Assembly: GCA_018262385.1 (NCBI GenBank)
Contig: JAGSPQ010000380.1
Location: forward strand, 1 to 5,000
Reading direction: 5' to 3'
Length of the DNA: 5,000 nt
Source of the DNA: Myxococcaceae bacterium
GTDB lineage: Bacteria; Myxococcota; Myxococcia; Myxococcales; Myxococcaceae
The notes beneath the pieces are model-generated. The model saw only the letters and a list, made by a program, of their open reading frames with translations. It had not been told where the DNA came from and searched no databases. Of this stretch, positions 1 through 5,000 are shown piece by piece. The translations under genes were made by a program, and so were the position numbers. The first letter of the stretch is position 1, and the number at the start of each line of letters is the position of its first letter.

Positions 1-264
1 CTCAACGGCGGGATCTGGACCCAGACCGAGAAGTACGAGTCGCTGGTCGACAAGGCGGGCCAGGCGGTGACGCCGTTCGCCCAGTTCCAGGTGCTGCGGG
101 TGAAGACGGTGCTCACCCGCACCGTGGCCCTGATTCCGACGGTCAGCCGCTCCTACCTCTTCGCCACCGAGTGCTTCGGCACCGTGGCGACGATCAACTC
201 GAACTCCGGCGAGTCCCAGACCGAGTTCAGCTCGGCGGCCGAGGTGCGCAGGCTCTCTCCGTGA
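1..264 (+). CDS. C-terminal fragment of a secreted/lipoprotein-family protein (partial, 5' end outside window)
   Basis: Frame 1 is open from the first base to the TGA at 262-264, giving 87 residues of a protein whose start lies to the left. I cannot assign a biochemical function. The tail aligns with the C-terminus of the lipoprotein at 2767-3594: both carry ECFGxVA (Cys at fragment residue 58), then exactly 27 residues ending in AExRRL plus two residues. I count 14 identities over the last 31 aligned positions, and an LRV motif about 25 residues before ECFG is also shared with one gap. It is therefore a paralogue, and by analogy probably an outer-membrane or periplasmic lipoprotein; its own signal sequence is not visible. 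The stop overlaps the GTG start of the next gene in a GTGA overlap, suggesting translational coupling. Coding is confident; the lipoprotein call is inference from the paralogue. Confidence 0.8.
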   Translation, partial: LNGGIWTQTEKYESLVDKAGQAVTPFAQFQVLRVKTVLTRTVALIPTVSRSYLFATECFGTVATINSNSGESQTEFSSAAEVRRLSP

Positions 265-1196
265 GCGGCAGGCTCGCACTGCTGGGACTGCTCGCCTGCA
301 CCAGCGGGTGCCTGTCCTTTCATCGCGGCGCGATGCCCGGCGAGCCGGCCTCGGCGACCTACGTCAACCTGGGCGACACCCGGGTCCGCTACCTCGACGT
401 CGGCAAGGGGCCGGCGGTGGTGTTGATTCACGGCTTCGCCTCCAGCCTCGAGACCTGGGGGAGGGTGGTGCCGGTGCTGGCGAAGACCCACCGGGTGCTG
501 GCGCTGGACCTCAAGGGCTTCGGGTGGACCGATCGCCCCGAAGGCGACTACTCGCCGCACGCGCAGGCGCAGCTGGTGAGCGCGCTGATGGAAGAGCGCG
601 GCATCGAGAGCGCAGTGATCGTCGCCCACTCGTGGGGATCCTCGATCGCGCTCGACCTCGCCCTCACCGAGCCGGCGAAGGTGACCCGCCTCGCGCTCTA
701 CGACGCCTGGGTCTACGAGGAGCAGCTGCCGTCGTTCTTCCACCTCGCGCGCGCCAGCGGCATCGGCGAGATCCTCTTCGGCCTCTTCTACGACCAGCGC
801 CCGGACGAGCGGCTGGCCCAGGCGTTCTTCGAGCCGCAGCTGCTCTCGGAGCAGCTGGTCGAAGACGTCGAGCGCGCGCTCGAGCGTCCGGGCACCCGGG
901 CCGCCGCGCTGGCCGCCGCGCGAGGGCAGCGGTTCGCTTCAGTTCAGGACGAGTACCGGAAGATCCTCGTCCCCACCCTGCTGCTGTGGGGCCGCGAAGA
1001 CCGGGTCACCACCCTCGCCGTCGGCGAGCGGCTCTCGCGCGAGCTGCCCCAGTCGCGGCTGGTGGTCTACCCGCGCTGCGGCCACTTCCCGATGCTCGAG
1101 GCCGCCGCGGCGTCGACCGACGAGCTGCAGAAGTTCATCGTCGAGACCGAGCCCCACACGGTGGTGATCCCGATCGCCCGCGGAGAAGCACGGTGA
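261..1196 (+). CDS. Alpha/beta-fold hydrolase with lipoprotein-like signal peptide
   Basis: A 311-residue alpha/beta hydrolase. Visible landmarks are the HGF oxyanion-loop motif at 57-59, the nucleophile elbow AHSWG with Ser124, a helical cap roughly 150-225, Asp247 in LLLWGREDR, and His275 in CGHFP. This is a complete Ser-Asp-His triad in the usual order. The first Gly of GxSxG is Ala here, which is tolerated in the family. I chose GTG 261 because it overlaps the upstream stop (GTGA) and places a hydrophobic stretch (residues 5-12) at the N-terminus, followed by Cys13 and Cys17. Either could be a lipobox cysteine (LLAC or TSGC), though neither is ideal. An earlier in-frame ATG at 171 would overlap the upstream gene by 94 bases and bury the signal. 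The Shine-Dalgarno is weak (AGG 250-252), fitting coupled translation. The protein is probably exported and lipid-anchored, acting on an ester or similar bond; the substrate cannot be told from sequence, and the cap also fits esterase, lipase or epoxide-hydrolase-like members. Confidence 0.88.
   Translation: MSGRLALLGLLACTSGCLSFHRGAMPGEPASATYVNLGDTRVRYLDVGKGPAVVLIHGFASSLETWGRVVPVLAKTHRVLALDLKGFGWTDRPEGDYSPHAQAQLVSALMEERGIESAVIVAHSWGSSIALDLALTEPAKVTRLALYDAWVYEEQLPSFFHLARASGIGEILFGLFYDQRPDERLAQAFFEPQLLSEQLVEDVERALERPGTRAAALAAARGQRFASVQDEYRKILVPTLLLWGREDRVTTLAVGERLSRELPQSRLVVYPRCGHFPMLEAAAASTDELQKFIVETEPHTVVIPIARGEAR
1182..1185 (+). promoter_or_regulatory. Ribosome binding site for the barrel gene
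   Basis: GGAG lies 7 nt before GTG 1193, inside the last codons of the hydrolase gene. It supports GTG 1193 as the start, rather than one of the upstream in-frame start codons that run through the hydrolase coding region. Confidence 0.6.
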
Positions 1197-2767
1197 GGCG
1201 CGCGCTGGTGCTCGCGCTGCTCCCGGCCGTCGCCGCCGCGTCCGGCCTCGCCGACCACGGAGAGGACCTCTTCGTCCGCGAGAAGTTCGAAGTGACCCTC
1301 AATGGCTACTTCCGGGTGCGGGGCGAGCTGCTCAACAACCTCGATCTCGACCGGGGCACCACTCCCTCCGGGCGCCCGCTGTACGCCGTCCCGCTCGGCA
1401 ACCCCAACGGGCAGTTGCTGAGCACCGTCGACATGCGGATGCGCACCGACCTCGCCATCTACGCGCCGTTCGCATCGGCGGCGGTGAAGCTCCGCGCCGA
1501 CCTGGTCGACAACCTGGTGCTCGGCTCGACCCCGTTCTTGAGCCCGGGCACCGGCAACGCGCCCACCCCGGCGACCACTCCGGGCCAGCTGCCGTCGACC
1601 CTGGTGCGGATCAAGCGCGCCTACGCAGAGGCGCTCACCCCGATCGGCCTCGTCGCCGCCGGGCGCATGGGCAACCACTGGGGCCTGGGGATCCTCGGCA
1701 ACGGCGGCGACTGCCTCGACTGCGACCGCGGCGACGCCGCAGATCGCATCGCCTTCATCACCGCGATCGCCGGCCACCTCTGGGCGGTGGCCTACGACTT
1801 CAGCGCGGTCGGGCCGCTGATGGACCGCCGGGACGCCAGCCGCTCGCTCGTCTTCGAGCCCTCGGCCGACGTGCGCACGGTCAACTTCGCGGTGATGAAC
1901 GTGCGGGTCGACGAGTCCCGCGAGCGCCGCCGCAAGGCCAACAAGGCCACCGTCGAGTACGGCCTGATCGCGTCCCACCGCTGGCAGGACTTCGACGTGC
2001 CCGCCGCCTACCTGAAGACCGCCGCGCCGGTCGCGCTCAGCCCGGCCCAGGTCGTCCCCCGCGGCTTCAGCGGCACCGCGTTCGACGTCTGGCTCCGCCT
2101 CACCTGGCCGTCGGTGCGGGTCGAGGCCGAGGCCGCGGTGGTGGTCGCCAACATCGCCCAGGGCTCGCTCATCCCCGGGGTGCTGCTGCGCGACCCGTTC
2201 GCCTCGCTGCAGTGGGCCGCGGCGCTCGAGCTGGAGCTCGGCGCGCCCACCGGCCCCTTCCAGGGAGGGGTGAACGCGGGGGTGGCGAGCGGAGATCCCG
2301 CTCCGGGCTTCGGCGCCTACCCGCCGGCCGGGCCGGTTCCCCAGCCGGGCGAGCTCGACGGCGCGCAGGTCGACCCGCCGCGCGACGTCCGGGCGGACAA
2401 CTTCCGCTTTGCCCCCGACTACCGGGTCGATCGGATCCTCTTCGCCGAGATCATCGGCACCGTGACCGATGCGATCTACGTCCGCCCGTGGCTCCAGGCG
2501 CGGCTGCTCGCGCTGAGCAGCTCGTCGCTGAAGGCGCGGGTGTCGGGCACCTACAGCCGGGCGATCTACGCCTCGTCGACCCCCGGCAACTCCGCCGACC
2601 TCGGGCTCGAGCTCAACGCCAGCCTCCAATGGGAGAACCGCGACGGCTTCGACGTGCTGGTCGAGTACGCCGCGCTGATTCCCTTCTCCGGGCTGTCGAA
2701 CCCGGCGCAGAACCTCACCGCCACGCCGGGGCAACTGCTCCGCCTCCGCCTCGCCTGGAACTTCTGA
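1193..2767 (+). CDS. Predicted outer-membrane beta-barrel protein, TIGR04551-like
   Basis: A 524-residue exported protein. The start GTG 1193 overlaps the hydrolase stop (GTGA), has GGAG 7 nt upstream, and yields a classic signal peptide: RR at 2-3, a hydrophobic core 4-16, Ala-rich cleavage region about 14-20. The mature part begins with an aromatic/charged strand (LNGYFRVRGELLNNLDL) and has many alternating polar/apolar segments of strand length. It ends in LLRLRLAWNF, with the C-terminal Phe typical of substrates of the BAM outer-membrane insertion machinery. Other landmarks are HWGLGILGNGGDCLDCD (His162, Cys174, Cys177, the only two cysteines), a Pro/Gly-rich probable loop about 365-400, and FAPDYRVD at 406-413 followed by IGTVTDAIYVRP. 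These blocks resemble my recollection of the TIGR04551 family from myxobacteria; that match is from memory and untested. Molecular function is unknown; a porin or transport role is only inferred. The stop overlaps the next ATG by one base. Confidence 0.8.
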   Translation: MRRALVLALLPAVAAASGLADHGEDLFVREKFEVTLNGYFRVRGELLNNLDLDRGTTPSGRPLYAVPLGNPNGQLLSTVDMRMRTDLAIYAPFASAAVKLRADLVDNLVLGSTPFLSPGTGNAPTPATTPGQLPSTLVRIKRAYAEALTPIGLVAAGRMGNHWGLGILGNGGDCLDCDRGDAADRIAFITAIAGHLWAVAYDFSAVGPLMDRRDASRSLVFEPSADVRTVNFAVMNVRVDESRERRRKANKATVEYGLIASHRWQDFDVPAAYLKTAAPVALSPAQVVPRGFSGTAFDVWLRLTWPSVRVEAEAAVVVANIAQGSLIPGVLLRDPFASLQWAAALELELGAPTGPFQGGVNAGVASGDPAPGFGAYPPAGPVPQPGELDGAQVDPPRDVRADNFRFAPDYRVDRILFAEIIGTVTDAIYVRPWLQARLLALSSSSLKARVSGTYSRAIYASSTPGNSADLGLELNASLQWENRDGFDVLVEYAALIPFSGLSNPAQNLTATPGQLLRLRLAWNF

Positions 2768-3594
2768 TGAGACCTCTGCTCGCGCTCGCACTGCTCGGCC
2801 TGGCCTGCGGGGAGAACCGCACCTTTCCGCAGAAGGCCGCCTACCAGCCCGAGGCGGTGACGCCGCTGGCCTGCCTGCCCAACCTCGACGGGAAGATCGA
2901 AGCGGGCGAGCTGAAGGCCGCGCTCGACGTGCCCGAGTCGCTGGTGGTCTCTCCCGCCGGAGTCCGCCGCACAGTGGACCTGGTCGGCACCGTCGACGCC
3001 CAGGGCCGCCGCACCTGGGACTTCGCCACCGACTACGCCGACGATCAGCTGGCCCGCATCAGCGCCAGCGCGCTGACCGGCAAGTGGTTCGCCGCCTCCT
3101 TCCCCAACGGCCAGTACGTCGCCCCGGTCGATCTCGGCGGCGGGCTGCTCGGGGTCTACGCCGCCGACGGCGCCAGCCTGCTGCTGCTGGGGCTCGCCTC
3201 GAGCAAGGAAGCGCCGCCCGAGGGCAAGACGCTGCTGGTCTACACCGCGCCGGTCGCCGTTCACCGCTACCCGCTGGAGGTCGGCAAGAGCTGGATCAGC
3301 GCCGGGGTGGTGCAGAACGGGCTGATCCGCGGGCTGCCCTACGCCGGCCGCGACACCTACCAGGTGAGCGTCGACGCCGCGGGCCGGCTCGAGCTCACCG
3401 ACCTCACCTTCACCCAGGCGCTGCGGGTGCGGACCCGCGTCACCGTCGAGCCCGCGGTGGGCGCGTCGGTCTCGCGCCGCCAGGTGTCTTGGTTCTTCGA
3501 GTGCTTCGGCGAAGTCGCCCGGGCCTCGAGTGTGGACAACGAGCCGTTGGAAGACTTCACCACCACCGCCGAGCTGCGACGTCTCGGCCTTTGA
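2767..3594 (+). CDS. Small lipoprotein, paralogue of the upstream partial gene
   Basis: A 275-residue protein starting at ATG 2767, which shares its A with the preceding TGA (TGATG, typical termination-reinitiation); no good Shine-Dalgarno is visible. Residues 1-13 form a short hydrophobic signal ending in GLA, followed by Cys14, a plausible lipidation site. Gly15 is not the inner-membrane-retention Asp, so outer-membrane sorting is expected. Only two other cysteines exist, Cys36 and Cys246, which could form a disulfide joining the two ends of the mature protein. Residues 37-48 (LPNLDGKIEAGE) look like an EF-hand-type loop with Asn at position 3, Asp at 5, Gly at 6, Ile at 8 and Glu at 12, but Leu where the first Asp should be. 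The middle is rich in beta-prone segments. The C-terminus (ECFGEVA through AELRRLGL) matches the gene ending at 264. No enzymatic motif is seen. It may partner the barrel protein encoded directly upstream; this is inferred from coupling only. Confidence 0.82.
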   Translation: MRPLLALALLGLACGENRTFPQKAAYQPEAVTPLACLPNLDGKIEAGELKAALDVPESLVVSPAGVRRTVDLVGTVDAQGRRTWDFATDYADDQLARISASALTGKWFAASFPNGQYVAPVDLGGGLLGVYAADGASLLLLGLASSKEAPPEGKTLLVYTAPVAVHRYPLEVGKSWISAGVVQNGLIRGLPYAGRDTYQVSVDAAGRLELTDLTFTQALRVRTRVTVEPAVGASVSRRQVSWFFECFGEVARASSVDNEPLEDFTTTAELRRLGL

Positions 3595-3596
3595 AC

Positions 3597-3602
3597 GAGG
3601 AG
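3597..3602 (+). promoter_or_regulatory. Ribosome binding site for the phasin-like gene
   Basis: GAGGAG sits 5 nt before GTG 3608 in the 13-nt gap after the lipoprotein stop. It fixes GTG 3608 as the start; a farther in-frame ATG at 3530 lies inside the lipoprotein gene and would add 26 residues unrelated in character to the rest. Confidence 0.75.
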
Positions 3603-3607
3603 CACAC

Positions 3608-3898
3608 GTGATCTGGGACACCTGGAAGAAAGGCTTCGATGTCTGGGAACAGAAGACCGCCGAGCTGATGGAGACGGTGCTGAAGAACCCGAAGGTCCTC
3701 GAGCCCGCCGGCGCGATGATGAGCGCGTCGATGAAGATGAAGGCCGCGTCCGACAAGGCGATGGCGACCTGGTGGGGAAGCTGGGGCCTGCCGACCAAGC
3801 GGGACCAGGAGCGGACCCTCCACGCGCTCAACCAGCTCAACAGCCGGCTGCTCGATCTCGAAGAGCGCCTGGCGGACGTTCAGGCCAGCAAGCACTAA
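3608..3898 (+). CDS. Small helical protein resembling PhaE/phasin-type PHA-associated proteins
   Basis: A 96-residue protein starting at GTG 3608 behind a strong GAGGAG. It is soluble-looking, with no signal peptide or membrane segment. Residues 1-25 form a Trp-rich amphipathic helix (Trp3, 6, 13). Residues 28-53 are Met/Ala/Lys-rich and helical, and residues 55-62 hold WWGSWGLP. A coiled coil follows at about 68-93 with a clean heptad series Leu74, 77, 81, 84, 88 and Val91. The arrangement of a turn around GLPTKRD leading into a leucine-rich coiled coil resembles the C-terminus of class III PHA synthase subunit PhaE and related phasin-like proteins, but it is far shorter than a full PhaE (several hundred residues). 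The likely location is the cytoplasm, perhaps on a lipid or polyester inclusion. It lies 22 nt before an acyl-CoA synthetase gene, consistent with an acyl-CoA or PHA link. The family assignment is tentative; an unrelated helical scaffold would look much the same. Confidence 0.65.
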   Translation: MIWDTWKKGFDVWEQKTAELMETVLKNPKVLEPAGAMMSASMKMKAASDKAMATWWGSWGLPTKRDQERTLHALNQLNSRLLDLEERLADVQASKH

Positions 3899-3907
3899 CT
3901 TCAAACG

Positions 3908-3913
3908 AAGGAG
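3908..3913 (+). promoter_or_regulatory. Ribosome binding site for the acyl-CoA synthetase gene
   Basis: AAGGAG, 7 nt before ATG 3921, in a 22-nt gap. It is a near-ideal Shine-Dalgarno and supports this start. Confidence 0.8.
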
Positions 3914-3920
3914 CTTCCCG

Positions 3921-5000
3921 ATGGACATCACTGCCTACCTCGACCTCAAGCCTGCGCCCCGCGCCATCTTCGACTCGCTGCCCGAGCGGAGAAGCCGGGT
4001 GCGCTTCATGCTCCCCACCGGCGACGGCGACTGGCGGGCGGTCACCTGGGGCGCCTTCGCCAAATCGATTCGGCAGGCGGCGATGTTCCTTCCCTCGGTC
4101 GGGTTCCAGCCGGGAGACCGGGCGGCGATCTACGCGCCCAACTCGGTCGAGTGGCTGTCGGCCGCGCTGGCGATCCAGTCCGCCGGCGGAGTGATGGTGC
4201 CGATCTACCCGGCGAGCACCGCCGAGCAGGCCGCCTACGTGATCGGCCACAGCGACGCGAAGGTGTTGTTCGTCGACACCCCGGCGCTGCTGTCGCGGGT
4301 GTTCGAGTCGTGGAGCGAGTGCGCCCACCTCACCCGCATCGTCACCCTCGGCGCCCAGCCGATCGAGGCGGGCCCGCTGCTCGAGGCGATGCGCGCGAAG
4401 GGCAAGAGCACGCCGCCCATCTCCGAGGTCGAGCGCAAGCTGGTCTCGTGGAGCCGGGCCCAGTCGACCGGCGCGACCCGCGACGCCGAGGCGGCCGGCG
4501 AGTTCGACCGGATGCTCGGGGCCGTCTCGCTCGATCAGCCGGGAGTGATGCTCTACACCTCGGGCACCTCGGGAAATCCGAAGGGGGTGCCGCTCACCCA
4601 CCGCAACGTCTCGGTCAACGGGCTCGACTGGCTCAAGAGCAACGCGCCGCTGCTCGAGGAAGGCGACGTCGATCTGCTCTGGCTGCCGATGAGCCACATC
4701 TTCGGCTTCGGCGAGGCGTGCCTGGGCAACACCCTGGGCTTCACCACCTACTTCGCCGACCCCGCCTCGGCGCTCTCGAAGCTGCCCGAGGTCCGCCCGT
4801 CGGTGTTCATGAGCGTCCCCGCGCTGTGGGAGAAGCTCGCGCTGACCGTGCCCCCCGACGCTTCGCCCGAGAAGAAGCGGGCGGCGCTGATGGCCGCCAC
4901 CGGCGGCAGGTTCCGCTTCTGCCTCTCGGGCGGAGCGGGCTTGAAGCGAGAGGTCAAAGAGCTGTTCCACTCGTGCGGCCTGCTGATCATCGAAGGCTAC
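3921..5000 (+). CDS. AMP-forming long-chain acyl-CoA synthetase (partial, 3' end outside window)
   Basis: 360 residues from ATG 3921, open to the last base. Members of the ANL (acyl-CoA synthetase/NRPS adenylation/luciferase) superfamily activate a carboxylic acid with ATP to an acyl-adenylate, then transfer it to CoA. Motifs in order: the N-terminal core IYAPNSVEW at about 70-78 and MVPIYPAST at 92-100; the ATP-binding P-loop [12 protein letters not shown] at 212-223 with Lys221; LPMSHIFGF at 255-263; and CLSGGAGL at 334-341. The last three residues EGY (358-360) are the beginning of the EGYGxTE-type adenine-binding motif, cut by the window edge. Full-length long-chain enzymes are about 600 residues, so roughly 60% is present; the hinge and C-terminal lysine domain are missing. 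The P-loop and core motifs look intact, so it should be active. No signal peptide is present; it is cytoplasmic or peripherally membrane-bound. It resembles FadD15/long-chain fatty-acid ligases more than acetyl-CoA synthetases, but chain length cannot be read from sequence. Confidence 0.92.
   Translation, partial: MDITAYLDLKPAPRAIFDSLPERRSRVRFMLPTGDGDWRAVTWGAFAKSIRQAAMFLPSVGFQPGDRAAIYAPNSVEWLSAALAIQSAGGVMVPIYPASTAEQAAYVIGHSDAKVLFVDTPALLSRVFESWSECAHLTRIVTLGAQPIEAGPLLEAMRAKGKSTPPISEVERKLVSWSRAQSTGATRDAEAAGEFDRMLGAVSLDQPGVMLYTSGTSGNPKGVPLTHRNVSVNGLDWLKSNAPLLEEGDVDLLWLPMSHIFGFGEACLGNTLGFTTYFADPASALSKLPEVRPSVFMSVPALWEKLALTVPPDASPEKKRAALMAATGGRFRFCLSGGAGLKREVKELFHSCGLLIIEGY

Noticed and set aside
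308..1192. Upstream in-frame extension of the barrel gene through the hydrolase gene
   Set aside because: This stretch translates to low-complexity Arg/Ala/Gly/Pro sequence out of frame with the intact catalytic triad of the hydrolase; GTG 1193 gives a proper signal peptide and has GGAG upstream.
1067..2791. Long open frame on the minus strand (574 codons) opposite the barrel gene
   Set aside because: The composition is Arg/Gly/Glu/Ala-rich with no recognisable domain. It is the expected antisense shadow of a high-GC gene whose + strand product has a signal peptide, barrel features and a C-terminal Phe.
3899..3917. Tiny overlapping hairpins CTTC-AAAC-GAAG and GAAG-GAG-CTTC around the acyl-CoA synthetase ribosome binding site
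   Set aside because: Each stem is only 4 bp, too weak to be trusted as a terminator or switch; it probably arises by chance from the Shine-Dalgarno sequence and nearby CTTC.
3837..4970. Minus-strand open frame (377 codons) opposite the acyl-CoA synthetase
   Set aside because: The + strand carries all expected ANL-superfamily motifs; the minus product is Arg/Gly/Glu-rich without motifs and would also span two real genes.
1..5000. tRNA/rRNA genes, CRISPR arrays, insertion sequences, phage genes or long direct repeats
   Set aside because: None seen: coding is nearly continuous on one strand, gaps are at most 22 nt, and no repeated spacer-like units or transposase motifs are present.

Overview
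The window is a piece of a high-GC (about 70% by eye) Gram-negative bacterial chromosome in which everything reads on the + strand and coding is almost continuous. The overall style points to a myxobacterium or other Myxococcota/deltaproteobacterial relative: G/C-rich third codon positions, GTG starts, short lipoprotein signals, and an outer-membrane protein that resembles a family I recall mainly from that group (TIGR04551). This placement is an inference from style and family, not from a marker gene.

Layout: (1) 1-264, the C-terminal 87 residues of a gene entering from the left. Its tail is recognisably homologous to that of the lipoprotein four genes along. (2) 261-1196, an alpha/beta hydrolase with a full Ser-Asp-His triad behind a short lipoprotein-like signal. 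(3) 1193-2767, a 524-residue secreted protein predicted to be an outer-membrane beta barrel, ending in Phe. (4) 2767-3594, a 275-residue lipoprotein, paralogue of (1). (5) 3608-3898, a 96-residue helical protein with a C-terminal coiled coil, resembling PhaE/phasin-type polyhydroxyalkanoate (PHA) proteins. (6) 3921 to beyond the right edge, an AMP-forming long-chain acyl-CoA synthetase, cut just before its YGxTE motif.

Genes 1 to 4 are joined by overlaps of 4, 4 and 1 nt (GTGA, GTGA, TGATG), so they are very probably one translationally coupled transcript. Genes 5 and 6 follow after gaps of 13 and 22 nt, each with a strong Shine-Dalgarno sequence. No gap is large enough for an obvious promoter or terminator, so the promoter most likely lies left of the window.

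Working hypothesis (inference): two related lipoproteins, a lipoprotein-like hydrolase and an outer-membrane barrel form an envelope module. The module may release or import a hydrophobic acyl substrate, which the acyl-CoA synthetase activates and which may be stored with help from the phasin-like protein. No single gene proves this substrate. The conserved cassette order and the duplicated lipoproteins are the least explained part of the window.
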